From an uncultured Bacteroides sp. (GTDB taxonomy: Bacteria; Bacteroidota; Bacteroidia; Bacteroidales; Bacteroidaceae), in assembly GCF_910585845.1 (NCBI RefSeq), contig NZ_CAJUHF010000032.1, forward strand, positions 1 to 40,329: a DNA stretch of 40,329 bases, read 5' to 3'. Below are positions 27,234 to 36,717 of the stretch, one piece after another (positions within the stretch are counted from its first letter, which is position 1; each line of letters opens with the position of its first letter). Under the pieces are notes generated by a model that was given only the letters and a program-made list of their open reading frames with translations, was not told where the DNA came from and ran no database searches. Both the position numbers and the translations under genes were made by a program.

Positions 27234-27494
27234 TTAGCCAATTACTTTAATGCTTTTCCAATCACAATAACCTTTAGCTACTGCATCGTTCAAAGCAGCA
27301 TCCAGTCCTTTCTTGTTAATAACACGCAGACCATTAGCGCAAATGCTAAGGCTGATCCAGCAGTCCTGCTCTACATAGTAGAACTTCTTGTTAAACAAGT
27401 TCAAATCAAAGGTTCTTTTAGTTCTTCTCTTTGAGTGTGAAACATTGTTGCCAATCATGGCTTTCTTTCCGGTAATTTGACAAATCTTCGACAT
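27234..27494 (-). CDS. rpmB: 50S ribosomal protein L28
   Basis: An 86-residue bL28: MSKICQITGKKAMIGNNVSHSKRRTKR at the N-terminus, with FDLNLFNKKFYYVEQDCWISLSICANGLRVINKKG following. Length and the conserved NNVSHSKRRTKR motif are typical. First gene of the rpmB-rpmG-DUF4295 operon, which is ended by a strong hairpin. Confidence 0.98.
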   Translation of the reverse strand: MSKICQITGKKAMIGNNVSHSKRRTKRTFDLNLFNKKFYYVEQDCWISLSICANGLRVINKKGLDAALNDAVAKGYCDWKSIKVIG

Positions 27495-27543
27495 TTCTAT
27501 CTTATTTTTATAGTTTTTATCTATACTTATTTCAAACAGAGCG

Positions 27544-27575
27544 CAAAGTAAGCACTTTTATTGATACCAAACAAG
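27544..27575 (-). promoter_or_regulatory. Promoter of the rpmB operon
   Basis: Minus strand: CTTG (27575-27572), 20 bp, then TTACTTTG (27551-27544), one mismatch in each box. The leader would be about 40-45 bases. Confidence 0.45.
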
Positions 27576-27615
27576 TTTTTCATAAAATAATTCATTGTAG
27601 GATAGCAATTTTTCT

Positions 27616-28083
27616 TTATTTCACGCATTCACAAAGCAACTTCAGAGCATTTTGAACAGCTTTTTGCACGTTTCCGGCTCTTCCTTCGTCTCCTTCTTGC
27701 CTGAAAGTGGCAATTTCATTTTTATAGGCAACGGCGATCCACACAGTACCCACGGGCTTTTCGATGCTTCCTCCTCCGGGACCGGCAATCCCGGAAGTGG
27801 CAATGGCACAATCTGTTTTCAACGCTTTCATCGCGCCTCTTGCCATTTCAATCACCGTTTCCCGGCTTACTGCTCCATATTTTTCCAGTGTTTCCGGAGA
27901 AACGTGAAGCAGATTCATCTTCACTTCGTTGGAATATGCCACGATGCCACCGTTAAAATACTCCGAACTTCCCGGAACGGAAGTAATCAGAGCCGCGATG
28001 CTTCCTCCGGTACAACTTTCTGCGGTGGAAAGGGACATTTTTTTCTCTTTCAGCAATTCGCCTACTCTTTTTTTCATTTGCAT
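27616..28083 (-). CDS. CinA-type nicotinamide-nucleotide amidohydrolase domain protein
   Basis: About 155 residues from the ATG at 28083 (MQMKKRVGELL), or two codons shorter from 28077. An in-frame ATG at 28149 would add an unconserved extension that runs into repeats. The protein is a stand-alone CinA C-terminal domain with the catalytic-serine motif TAESCTGG, the GGIVAYSNEVK segment, AIATSGIAGPGGGS and PVGTVWIAV. The family deamidates NMN to nicotinate mononucleotide (PncC activity) in pyridine nucleotide recycling. It lies downstream of tsaD on the same strand, 163 bp away. Confidence 0.92.
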   Translation of the reverse strand: MQMKKRVGELLKEKKMSLSTAESCTGGSIAALITSVPGSSEYFNGGIVAYSNEVKMNLLHVSPETLEKYGAVSRETVIEMARGAMKALKTDCAIATSGIAGPGGGSIEKPVGTVWIAVAYKNEIATFRQEGDEGRAGNVQKAVQNALKLLCECVK

Positions 28084-28179
28084 ATACCTATATTTATATA
28101 TAATCAAGTCAATCATGCTCCTGTCAGCACCCTGTCTCAACCATGCCATCTCCGTAGTTTCTCCATAGTCTATATGTTT

Positions 28180-28223
28180 GGAGCAGATACGGAGTTGGTA
28201 TGGAGCAGGTATAGAGCGGGGCT
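28180..28223. repeat. Degenerate 11-bp tandem repeat between tsaD and cinA
   Basis: Four adjacent 11-bp units, GGAGCAGATAC, GGAGTTGGTAT, GGAGCAGGTAT and AGAGCGGGGCT, occupy 28180-28223. Related GGAGA/CTCCGTA sequences flank it (28150-28170 and 28230-28240) and can pair as short stems. Confidence 0.6.
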
Positions 28224-28245
28224 AAAGAATATACGGAGATAGAAA

Positions 28246-29265
28246 CTATAGCGTGACGCGCGAATAAGCCGGCGCTTCCATCGGACAGAAGTCCCGATCC
28301 TGATACTTGAAGTATCCCGTGATGGCAATCATCGCGGCATTATCCGTCGTGTAACTGAATTTGGGTATGAATATGTTCCATCCGTACTTCCGGGCATGTT
28401 CGCGGAAGGCGTTGCGCAAACCGTTATTGGCAGAAACGCCACCCGCCACAGCCACGTCCTTTATCTTGTATTCCTTGGCCGCCTTACGCAGTTTGTCCAT
28501 CAGGATATCGACCACCGTGGCTTCGAGCGAAGCTGCCAAATCTTCCTTATGATGCTCGATGAAATCGGGATCTTCCTTTATCCAGTCGCGCAAGGAATAG
28601 AGGAACGAGGTCTTCAGTCCGCTGAAACTGTAATCCAATCCAGGGATATGGGGTTTGCTGAAAGTAAAGGCTTTCGGATTGCCCTGACGTGCCAGTTTGT
28701 CTATGATGGGACCACCGGGGTATCCCAGTCCCATGACCTTGGAACATTTGTCGATCGCTTCTCCGGCAGCATCGTCAATGGTCTGCCCCAGGATTTGCAT
28801 ATCATTGTATGCCTTCACCAGAATGATCTGCGAATTTCCTCCTGAAACGAGCAGGCAGAGGAAAGGAAACTTCGGCTGAACATTGTCTTCACCTTCTGCT
28901 TTAATAAAATGGGCTAACACATGACCAGTCAGATGGTTAACATCTATCATGGGAATACCGAGGGAACGTGCGAACCCTTTGGCAAACGAAACTCCCACCA
29001 GGAGAGAGCCCATCAGTCCCGGTCCCCTTGTAAAGGCGACCGCACTCAGTTCTTCTTTGGTCACTCCGGCACGTTTCAACGCTTCGTGAACCACCGGAAC
29101 TATATTTTGCTGATGCGCGCGCGATGCCAATTCGGGCACTACACCCCCGTAGGATTCATGTACCGCCTGGCTGGCAACAACATTCGACAGTAAATATCCA
29201 TCCTTGATGACGGCGGCAGAGGTGTCGTCACAAGAGCTTTCTATGCCTAAAATTATTGTACTCAT
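28246..29265 (-). CDS. tsaD: tRNA N6-adenosine threonylcarbamoyltransferase TsaD
   Basis: A 339-residue ASKHA-fold protein that transfers the threonylcarbamoyl group to A37 of ANN-decoding tRNAs, with TsaB and TsaE. The start IILGIESSCDDTSAAV and the metal-binding histidines H111 and H115 in HLTGHVLAH are conserved, as are VSGGNSQ, DDAAGEAIDK, YSFSGLKT and YTTDNAAMIA near the end. Length matches E. coli TsaD. It is divergent from tamB with a 47-bp gap containing a perfect -7 box for tsaD. Confidence 0.97.
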   Translation of the reverse strand: MSTIILGIESSCDDTSAAVIKDGYLLSNVVASQAVHESYGGVVPELASRAHQQNIVPVVHEALKRAGVTKEELSAVAFTRGPGLMGSLLVGVSFAKGFARSLGIPMIDVNHLTGHVLAHFIKAEGEDNVQPKFPFLCLLVSGGNSQIILVKAYNDMQILGQTIDDAAGEAIDKCSKVMGLGYPGGPIIDKLARQGNPKAFTFSKPHIPGLDYSFSGLKTSFLYSLRDWIKEDPDFIEHHKEDLAASLEATVVDILMDKLRKAAKEYKIKDVAVAGGVSANNGLRNAFREHARKYGWNIFIPKFSYTTDNAAMIAITGYFKYQDRDFCPMEAPAYSRVTL

Positions 29266-29289
29266 ATCGCTATTTACATTTTAACGCTA

Positions 29290-29297
29290 CAAAAGTA
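29290..29297 (-). promoter_or_regulatory. -7 element of the tsaD promoter
   Basis: TACTTTTG on the minus strand matches TAnnTTTG exactly, 25 bp before the tsaD ATG. The -33 region is weak. Confidence 0.55.
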
Positions 29298-29312
29298 GTG
29301 ATAAAAGTATGA

Positions 29313-32300
29313 TTGGTAACGCAGAATTTCATATTTTTGTGTGCCAAATCAAACAAACCGCCTATCAGAAAGTTTAAAAGGACAGTTCGCTGGGTGCTCG
29401 GTATCATATTGGGATTGTATATCGGGACCATATTATTGCTGAATATCCCCTACGTTCAGCAACGGATATCCGTGTTTGTTGCCAGTGAACTGTCGGGCGT
29501 ATTGCACACACAGCTCAGCATTGGACGGATCAATATGGGGTTGCTGAACCGCATCATCATTGACGATCTTTTGCTGGACGACCAGTCCGGCAAGGAGATG
29601 CTGAAAATTTCCCGTCTTTCGGCGAAGTTCGATATTCTGCCCCTATTCAAGGGCAAAATATCAATCGGCAATGTACAATTGTTCGGTTTCAACGTCAATC
29701 TGGAGAAAAAGACGCCGGAGGACATACCCAATTTCCAGTTCGTACTTGATGCCTTTGCTTCGAAAGACACAGTCAAGAAAGAGAACCATCTCGACCTGCG
29801 AATTAACTCCCTGCTGATACGTCGCGGTCGGGCATCCTACAACGTGCTTTCTGCCGAAGAGACCCCGGGGAGATTCAACGCACAGCACATCCAACTGCGC
29901 AATATCATCGCCAATATCTCGTTGAAAGCGTTTCAAAACGACTCTGTCAACGCTGCCATCAAACGTATGAGTGTAGAAGAAGAGAATTCGGGCTTTGAAC
30001 TGAAGAAGCTGAGCCTGAAGGTGGTGGCGAACGAACAGAAGATGAACATTGAGAATTTCGCCATCGAGCTGCCGAACACTTCACTTGCGATGGATACGAT
30101 ACGTGTGGAGTATGACAGTTTGGGGGCTTTCAACAATTTCGCCAACGAGGTCCGCTTCTCGTGCCGCATATTACCCTCCAACGTGACGCCTTGCGACTTG
30201 GCGGCATTCATACCTGCTCTCTCTCCTTTCACGGAACAGTTACAGGTGGCTGTAGAGACAAACGGGACTGTCAATCAGTTGAATTGCCCCTATTTATCCG
30301 TTACGGCAGACAGCCATTTTCAGTTAAGGGGAGACGTTTCCTTGCAAGACTTGTCCCATCCTCAGGATGCCTTTGTCTTCGGCAACCTGTCTAAACTCTA
30401 TGCCGATCCTGAAGGCGTCGCCTTCTTTGTACGCAACCTGAGCAAGAACCACGAAGCCACTCCGCCGGTATTGCAACGGTTAGGAACCATTTCATTCAAT
30501 GGAGAAGTTTCGGGATACTTCACCGACCTCGTCACATACGGTGTGGTACGCACGGATATGGGCTCCATCAAAACGGACTTGAAGCTCAGTTCCAATAAAG
30601 AGAAAGGCTATTTCGCCTATTCGGGTGCAATAAAAACTGCCGACTTCAAGCTGGGCGACATGCTCGCCAACGAAAAGTTGGGCAAAGTTACCTTCAACCT
30701 CAATGTAGACGGTAACCACCACGAGAACCAACCTCCCCTCATCATAATGAAAGGATTGGTCGCATCCATCGACTATAGCGACTACACATACGAGAACATC
30801 ACGCTTGACGGCGAATACAAACAAGGCGGTTTCAACGGTAAGGTAGCATTGGATGACGAAAACGGTTCGGTGCAGCTGAACGGTAGCATCAACACCGCCA
30901 GCCACATCCCTACATTCAACTTTCAGGCCGCCATCCACAATGTGCGCCCCCATGAGCTGCACCTGACTCCTCAGTATAAGGACTCGGAGATTTCCGTCCG
31001 GCTGACTGCCGATTTCACCGGCGGCTCCATCGACGAAATGAACGGGGAAATCAACATTGACAGCCTGCAATTCACGGCTCCCGACAAGGACTATTTTCTA
31101 GACAACCTGAAGATAACCGCCAGCCGGAAAGACGACTTCCAAAAGCAGTTGAAAATAACATCGAACTTCCTGCATGCAAGCATTGAGGGCGATTACTCCT
31201 ACCGCACACTGCCGGTAAGCGTGCTGAACATCATGAGGAGATACGTTCCTGCCCTGATACTGCCGGGCAAGCGGCAGATAGAGAGCGAAAACAGCTTCCA
31301 CTTCGACATCAGCATCTTCAATACAGACCTGTTGTCCGCCATGTTCAATGTTCCCCTGAAGGTGTACACGCATTCCACCCTCAAAGGCTACTTCAACGAC
31401 AAGGCACAACGCCTGCGGGTGGAGGGCTATTTCCCCCATTTGCGCTACGGAGAAAAGTTCATTGAATCGGGCATGATGTTATGCGAAAATCCCGGTGATA
31501 AATTTCATGCGCACATACGCTTCAGCAACCGTAAGCCGGAGGGGGCAATCAACGTGGCACTGGAGGCGCAGGCTAAAGATAACATTATACAGACCTCTTT
31601 GAATTGGGGCAACAGCAGTGCCGTCACTTACAGCGGGAAGCTGGCAGCTACCGCACACTTCATCCGCACGCAGGCCGGAGAGCATGACAGCAAACGCATG
31701 CGTGCGACATCCAAAGCAGTACCGGCATTGAAAACCGTTGTAGACGTTCAGAAGACCAATATCATACTGAACGATACACTGTGGGAGATACATCCTTCGC
31801 AGGTAGTCATTGATTCCGGCAAGGTGCACATCAACGATTTCTATTTCAGTCATCAGGACCGTCATCTCCGCATCAACGGCACCATTTCAGAGATGCCGGA
31901 AGACACCATCCGCCTGGACCTGAAGAATATCAATATTGATTATGTGTTCGACATCGCCAACCTGGGGGTCAACTTCCAAGGGGAAGCCACCGGTCCTGCA
32001 TACGCCAGCCAGGTGCTGAAGAAGCCCATCATGCATACCGACCTTTTCATTCGGAACTTCGGGCTGAACAATGGCTTGCTGGGAGATGCCGACATCCACG
32101 GAGAATGGCATCACGAAGTGGAAGGCATCTATCTTGACGCCCGTATCCGCGAGAAAGAGATTGCCCGAAGCCATGTGTATGGTTACATCTATCCCATAAA
32201 GCCCAAAAGCGCACTCGACCTGCAAATCGAGGCGGACAACACCAACCTGAAGTTCATCGAATACTTCATGAGCAACATCACACCGGAATTTAACGGGCGT

Positions 32301-33986
32301 GCCAGCGGCAATGTGCACTTCTACGGCAAGTTCAAAGGACTCACGATGGAAGGGAACGTTTTCGGCGATGCTTCCATGAAAGTGGATGTACTGAACACGA
32401 CTTTCTTCCTGAAGGACAGCATCAAGATAGAGCCCAACGGGCTTACCTTCCGCAATAACCGCATTCTTGACCCGCACGGTAATCAGGGACGCGTAAACGG
32501 CTACCTGCACTATCGCCATTTCAAGGACATAAACTACCGTTTCCAGTTCGAAGTGAACGACATGCTGGTGATGAATACCAAAGAGTCGTTGGATTTCCCT
32601 TTCTACGGAACAGTCTATGGAACAGGAAGTGCATTGATAGCGGGCAATGCGCAGAATGGGGTCAACATTGACGTGGCCATGACTACTAACCGCAATACCA
32701 ACTTCGTCTATATTAAGGATAATGTATCTTCAGCGGTCAGCAATCAGTTCATCAAGTTTGTGGATAAGACACCGCGTCGTGCCGTATTGGACTCTATCAA
32801 CCTGGCTTCCGACTACGAGCTGGCGCAGCAAGAGATGCAACAGGAAGAAGGTGAGACGGATATCCGGCTCAATCTGCTCGTAGACGCCACTCCCGATGCC
32901 ACCATGCGCATTGTCATGGATCCCATAGCCGGTGACTACATCAGCGGACGGGGGACGGGAAATATCCGTGCGGAATTCTACAACAAGTCCGATGACATGA
33001 AGATGTTCGGAAATTATCGCATCAGCCAAGGGCTTTATAAATTCAGTCTGCAGGAGGTGATACGCAAAGACTTTACCATCAAGAATGGAAGTACCATCAA
33101 CTTCAACGGTTCGCCGCTGGACGCAACAATGGATATCCAGGCCAGCTACACCGTGAACTCCGCTTCACTGAACGACCTGGTCCCGAACGCAAGCAACTAT
33201 GGAGTACAGACCAACATCAAAGTGAACTGCATTATGAACCTGACAGGACAGCTCACATCGCCGGAAATAAAACTAAGCCTGGAGGTCCCCAACGAAAGGG
33301 ATGAAGTCCAGGCACTGATCCGTAACTATATCCCCACGGACGAACAGATGAACATGCAGATATTGTATCTGCTGGGTATCGGCAAGTTCTATACTCCGGA
33401 AAACGTGGATGCCACGCAGAACTCCAACATGATGTCCTCCGTGCTCTCGTCCACCCTTTCGGGACAACTGAACAATGCACTCTCGAACATCATCAACAGC
33501 AACAACTGGAACATCGGCACCAACCTCAGTACGGGAGAAAAGGGCTGGACCGATATGGAGTTTGAAGGCATGCTGTCAGGGCAACTGCTGAACAACCGCC
33601 TGCTTATCAACGGCAACTTCGGCTATCGCGACAATCCGATGGCAAACACCAATTTCGTAGGCGACTTTGAGGCGGAATGGCTCGTGAACCGCAGCGGAGA
33701 CATACGCCTGAAGGCCTATAACGAAACCAACGACCGATATTACACCCGCACGAATCTGACCACACAAGGCATAGGCATCATCTTCAAGAAAGACTTCAAC
33801 CACTGGAACGAGCTGATGTTCTGGAACAAATGGAGGCTGAAACTGCTGAAACGCAAGCCGGACAAGAACAATGTGGAAACCGGACAGGACAATGTCCCCC
33901 AAGAAGCCAGCCAAGAAAAGCCAATGCCCGCCAACGCTTCAGAAGCAGCACAAGCCAAACTTAAGAGAGGCGAAGTGGAGAAATAA
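29313..33986 (+). CDS. TamB-like translocation/assembly module protein
   Basis: Up to 1557 residues. An N-terminal transmembrane helix (about 27-46, VLGIILGLYIGTILLLNIPYV) is followed by a very long beta-taco region of AsmA/TamB type and a C-terminal TamB domain (about 1150-1510; e.g. ISQGLYKFSLQEVIRKDFTI and TGQLTSPEIKLSLEVPNE). TamB spans the periplasm from inner to outer membrane and takes part in outer-membrane protein insertion or lipid transport. The start is unresolved: the frame opens with TTG (29313), and no in-frame ATG occurs before about residue 74, well past the membrane anchor. Other options are TTG 29337, or ATC 29364 just before RKFKRTVRW. Its 3' end is 14 bp from the response regulator gene, so the three genes form a unit. 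Confidence 0.9.
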   Translation: MVTQNFIFLCAKSNKPPIRKFKRTVRWVLGIILGLYIGTILLLNIPYVQQRISVFVASELSGVLHTQLSIGRINMGLLNRIIIDDLLLDDQSGKEMLKISRLSAKFDILPLFKGKISIGNVQLFGFNVNLEKKTPEDIPNFQFVLDAFASKDTVKKENHLDLRINSLLIRRGRASYNVLSAEETPGRFNAQHIQLRNIIANISLKAFQNDSVNAAIKRMSVEEENSGFELKKLSLKVVANEQKMNIENFAIELPNTSLAMDTIRVEYDSLGAFNNFANEVRFSCRILPSNVTPCDLAAFIPALSPFTEQLQVAVETNGTVNQLNCPYLSVTADSHFQLRGDVSLQDLSHPQDAFVFGNLSKLYADPEGVAFFVRNLSKNHEATPPVLQRLGTISFNGEVSGYFTDLVTYGVVRTDMGSIKTDLKLSSNKEKGYFAYSGAIKTADFKLGDMLANEKLGKVTFNLNVDGNHHENQPPLIIMKGLVASIDYSDYTYENITLDGEYKQGGFNGKVALDDENGSVQLNGSINTASHIPTFNFQAAIHNVRPHELHLTPQYKDSEISVRLTADFTGGSIDEMNGEINIDSLQFTAPDKDYFLDNLKITASRKDDFQKQLKITSNFLHASIEGDYSYRTLPVSVLNIMRRYVPALILPGKRQIESENSFHFDISIFNTDLLSAMFNVPLKVYTHSTLKGYFNDKAQRLRVEGYFPHLRYGEKFIESGMMLCENPGDKFHAHIRFSNRKPEGAINVALEAQAKDNIIQTSLNWGNSSAVTYSGKLAATAHFIRTQAGEHDSKRMRATSKAVPALKTVVDVQKTNIILNDTLWEIHPSQVVIDSGKVHINDFYFSHQDRHLRINGTISEMPEDTIRLDLKNINIDYVFDIANLGVNFQGEATGPAYASQVLKKPIMHTDLFIRNFGLNNGLLGDADIHGEWHHEVEGIYLDARIREKEIARSHVYGYIYPIKPKSALDLQIEADNTNLKFIEYFMSNITPEFNGRASGNVHFYGKFKGLTMEGNVFGDASMKVDVLNTTFFLKDSIKIEPNGLTFRNNRILDPHGNQGRVNGYLHYRHFKDINYRFQFEVNDMLVMNTKESLDFPFYGTVYGTGSALIAGNAQNGVNIDVAMTTNRNTNFVYIKDNVSSAVSNQFIKFVDKTPRRAVLDSINLASDYELAQQEMQQEEGETDIRLNLLVDATPDATMRIVMDPIAGDYISGRGTGNIRAEFYNKSDDMKMFGNYRISQGLYKFSLQEVIRKDFTIKNGSTINFNGSPLDATMDIQASYTVNSASLNDLVPNASNYGVQTNIKVNCIMNLTGQLTSPEIKLSLEVPNERDEVQALIRNYIPTDEQMNMQILYLLGIGKFYTPENVDATQNSNMMSSVLSSTLSGQLNNALSNIINSNNWNIGTNLSTGEKGWTDMEFEGMLSGQLLNNRLLINGNFGYRDNPMANTNFVGDFEAEWLVNRSGDIRLKAYNETNDRYYTRTNLTTQGIGIIFKKDFNHWNELMFWNKWRLKLLKRKPDKNNVETGQDNVPQEASQEKPMPANASEAAQAKLKRGEVEK
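29332..29339 (+). promoter_or_regulatory. Candidate -7 element for tamB
   Basis: TATTTTTG matches TAnnTTTG. If used, transcription starts near 29346, inside the nominal reading frame, which would exclude both upstream TTG starts. No TTTG is present at the usual -33. Confidence 0.35.
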
Positions 33987-34000
33987 ATTAAAAACGATGT

Positions 34001-35353
34001 ATGAAAAAGTCCGGGAATATCATTATTGTCGATGACAATCGCGGTGTGCTTACCGCAGTGCAAATGTTGCTGAAACCCTATTTCGAGAAGATTATCACGC
34101 TCGATTCTCCCATTACGCTTACTTCGGTGTTGCGCAAGGAGACACCGGCAATCGTATTGCTCGATATGAATTTCACGTCCGGCATCAACAACGGGAATGA
34201 AGGACTATACTGGTTGCACGAGATCAAACGCCTCCATCCCTCCCTGCCCGTAGTGCTTTTCACAGCCTATGGAGACATTGACCTTGCCGTGCGAGGCATC
34301 AAAGAGGGTGCCACGGACTTCGTTGTGAAGCCTTGGGACAACCGGAAACTGGTAGAAACCCTTCTGAATGCCGCCCAATCCTCTGACAACAGAAAAGGCA
34401 AACAGAACACTGCGCTCATGACTTCATCCATGTATTGGGGCAAAAGTGCCGCCATGCAGCAACTCCGTTCGTTGGTGGAGAAAGTATCCACTACCGATGC
34501 CAATATCCTCATCACCGGAGAGAACGGTACAGGAAAAGAGATGCTGGCGCGGGAAATCCACTCCCTTTCGTCCCGTTGCCACAAAGAGATGATTGCCGTC
34601 GACATGGGCGCCATCACCGAAAGCCTTTTTGAAAGCGAACTGTTCGGCCACATAAAAGGTTCTTTCACCGATGCTTATACCGACCGTCCCGGCAAATTTG
34701 AAGCAGCAGACCACAGCACGCTATTCCTTGATGAAATCGGTAATCTGCCCTATCACCTGCAAGCCAAACTCCTGACCGTATTGCAGCGCCGGAGCATCGT
34801 TCGTGTGGGCAGCAACCAGTCCATTCCCGTCGATATCCGCCTGATATGCGCTACCAACCGGAATCTGAATGAAATGGTGCAGGACAATAAGTTTCGCGAA
34901 GACCTGCTTTACCGCATCAATACCATTCATCTCGAAATTCCCCCTTTACGGGAACGCCCGGAAGATATCCTTCCGCTTGCCGAACGCTTCATCGCACGTT
35001 TCTGCAAACAATATGACAAACCACTGTCAGCACTTTCCGATGCTGCCGGCACGAAGCTGAAAGCGCATCCGTGGTATGGCAACATACGTGAGTTGGAACA
35101 TGCCATCGAGAAAGCGGTCATCATCTGCGATACTCGTGAACTGACGCCCGAACTGTTCCAGCTGCCCAAACGTACCGACCCGTCCCGTGCGGAAAACAAT
35201 ATCGGTACGGAAGCCGCCACTCTTGAGGAAATGGAACGGAAAATGATACAGAAAGCCCTGAATGCCTGCAACGGCAACCTTTCTGCCGTAGCAGCACAAT
35301 TGGGCATTACGAGACAGACCCTTTACAATAAGATGAAAAAGTTCGGACTATGA
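34001..35353 (+). CDS. Sigma-54-dependent response regulator (NtrC family)
   Basis: 450 residues. The receiver has the acidic pair D11-D12, phosphoacceptor D55 (LLDMNF) and K110 (VVKPWD). The AAA+ domain has Walker A GENGTGKE (173-180), Walker B LFLDEIGN (241-248) and the sigma-54 contact loop GSFTDA (220-225) in place of canonical GAFTGA. A Fis-type HTH ends the protein (AVAAQLGITRQTLYNKMKKFGL). It should activate RNA polymerase with sigma-54 on promoters not visible here. It starts 14 bp after tamB and ends in a 4-bp ATGA overlap with the kinase gene, so regulator and kinase are translated together. Confidence 0.95.
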   Translation: MKKSGNIIIVDDNRGVLTAVQMLLKPYFEKIITLDSPITLTSVLRKETPAIVLLDMNFTSGINNGNEGLYWLHEIKRLHPSLPVVLFTAYGDIDLAVRGIKEGATDFVVKPWDNRKLVETLLNAAQSSDNRKGKQNTALMTSSMYWGKSAAMQQLRSLVEKVSTTDANILITGENGTGKEMLAREIHSLSSRCHKEMIAVDMGAITESLFESELFGHIKGSFTDAYTDRPGKFEAADHSTLFLDEIGNLPYHLQAKLLTVLQRRSIVRVGSNQSIPVDIRLICATNRNLNEMVQDNKFREDLLYRINTIHLEIPPLRERPEDILPLAERFIARFCKQYDKPLSALSDAAGTKLKAHPWYGNIRELEHAIEKAVIICDTRELTPELFQLPKRTDPSRAENNIGTEAATLEEMERKMIQKALNACNGNLSAVAAQLGITRQTLYNKMKKFGL

Positions 35354-36717
35354 GACACTTCTTCCGCCACATCACCGAGCGTTACCTTTTCCGCCTTCTC
35401 ACGTCCCTCGTTCTGGCGGGCGTGGTTGTCCTGACTGCCATATCCGGAAATATCTTGTGGATCAGTCTTTCTTCTCTCTTGTTGCTGTCGAGCATCTATT
35501 GGCAATGGAAACTCTATCGGATGCATACGCAGAAGATACTGTTCCTGCTTGATGCCATCGAGAACAACGACGTCTCCATACACTTCTCCGAGCAGGAAGA
35601 TATATCAGACCACCGCATTGTGAATCAGGCCCTGAATCGCATTGCTTCCATATTATATAATGTGAAAAGCGAAACCGTCCAGCAAGAGAAGTATTATGAA
35701 CTCATTCTGGATTGCATCAGTACGGGCATTCTGGTACTGAACGATACCGGAGCCATCTATCAGAAGAATAACGAAGCACTCCGCCTGCTGGGACTGGATG
35801 TACTCACCCACACCAGCCAACTCTCCCGTATCGACGCCCGTCTGCCGGAACTACTGAATCGTTGCCACTCCGGAGACAAGTTGCAGACCCGACTTTCCAA
35901 CGAGCGGGGCACGATGAATCTGTCCATCCGGGTCTCCGAGATAACCATCCGCCAAGAGCACCTCTGCATCCTTGCCCTGAATGATATCAACAATGAACTT
36001 GATGAAAAAGAGATCGATTCATGGATACGGCTGATTCGTGTGCTGACGCATGAAATCATGAATTCCGTCACCCCCATTACCTCCTTGAGTGATACCCTGC
36101 TGGCCTTATTGCAGGAATGCGAAGGCACGGATGCGAATAGTTGCAGTTCCTCTTCGGATGGTATCGACACCGAAGAGCTCCGTAATGGATTGCAAACCAT
36201 CAGTTCCACAGGCAAGGGATTGCTCTCCTTTGTCGAGAACTACCGCCGTTTTACCCGCATACCGAAACCGGAACCTTCACTCTTCTATGTGAAAGGTTTC
36301 CTTAATCGTATGGTAGAACTGGCACGTCATCAATACCCCTACTCCCGCATCTCTTTCCGCCTACATATCGTCCCGGACGACCTGATTCTTTATGCAGACG
36401 AGAACCTTATCTCGCAAGTGCTTATCAACCTGCTGAAAAATGCGATACAAGCCATCGAGACGGAAAAGATTTCCGAAGGTATCATCACCATACGCGCCCA
36501 CTGCAATGAAAGTGAAGCCGTCCTTATCGAAGTGGCGAACAATGGTCCTCATATTCCCTCCGAAATAGCAGAGCACATCTTTATCCCCTTCTTCACGACC
36601 AAGGAAGGCGGTAGCGGCATCGGCCTAAGCATCTCCAGGCAGATTATGCGTCTATCGGGTGGAAGCCTTTCGCTACGTTCCGGAAAGGAAACTACATTTG
36701 TACTGAAATTCAATTAA
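35350..36717 (+). CDS. Membrane sensor histidine kinase, partner of the NtrC-type regulator
   Basis: 455 residues. Two closely spaced transmembrane helices (about 13-31 and 35-52) leave almost no periplasmic part. A PAS-like segment (about 115-215, ILDCISTGILVLNDTG) precedes the dimerisation helix with His234 (VLTHEIMNS) and the ATPase domain with N364 (INLLKNA), FFTTKEGGSGIGLSI and a G1 box reading NNGPHI rather than DNGPGI. That Asn substitution also occurs in other kinases of this type, so it need not mean inactivity. It probably senses a membrane or cytoplasmic cue rather than a periplasmic ligand, and phosphorylates the regulator encoded just upstream. Confidence 0.94.
   Translation: MRHFFRHITERYLFRLLTSLVLAGVVVLTAISGNILWISLSSLLLLSSIYWQWKLYRMHTQKILFLLDAIENNDVSIHFSEQEDISDHRIVNQALNRIASILYNVKSETVQQEKYYELILDCISTGILVLNDTGAIYQKNNEALRLLGLDVLTHTSQLSRIDARLPELLNRCHSGDKLQTRLSNERGTMNLSIRVSEITIRQEHLCILALNDINNELDEKEIDSWIRLIRVLTHEIMNSVTPITSLSDTLLALLQECEGTDANSCSSSSDGIDTEELRNGLQTISSTGKGLLSFVENYRRFTRIPKPEPSLFYVKGFLNRMVELARHQYPYSRISFRLHIVPDDLILYADENLISQVLINLLKNAIQAIETEKISEGIITIRAHCNESEAVLIEVANNGPHIPSEIAEHIFIPFFTTKEGGSGIGLSISRQIMRLSGGSLSLRSGKETTFVLKFN

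Noticed and set aside
29309..29377. 22-codon ORF starting with the only ATG near tamB, as a frameshifted tamB start or leader peptide
   Set aside because: Its sequence lacks signal or membrane character, it overlaps the candidate -7 box, and it ends inside the tamB frame; no support for translation.
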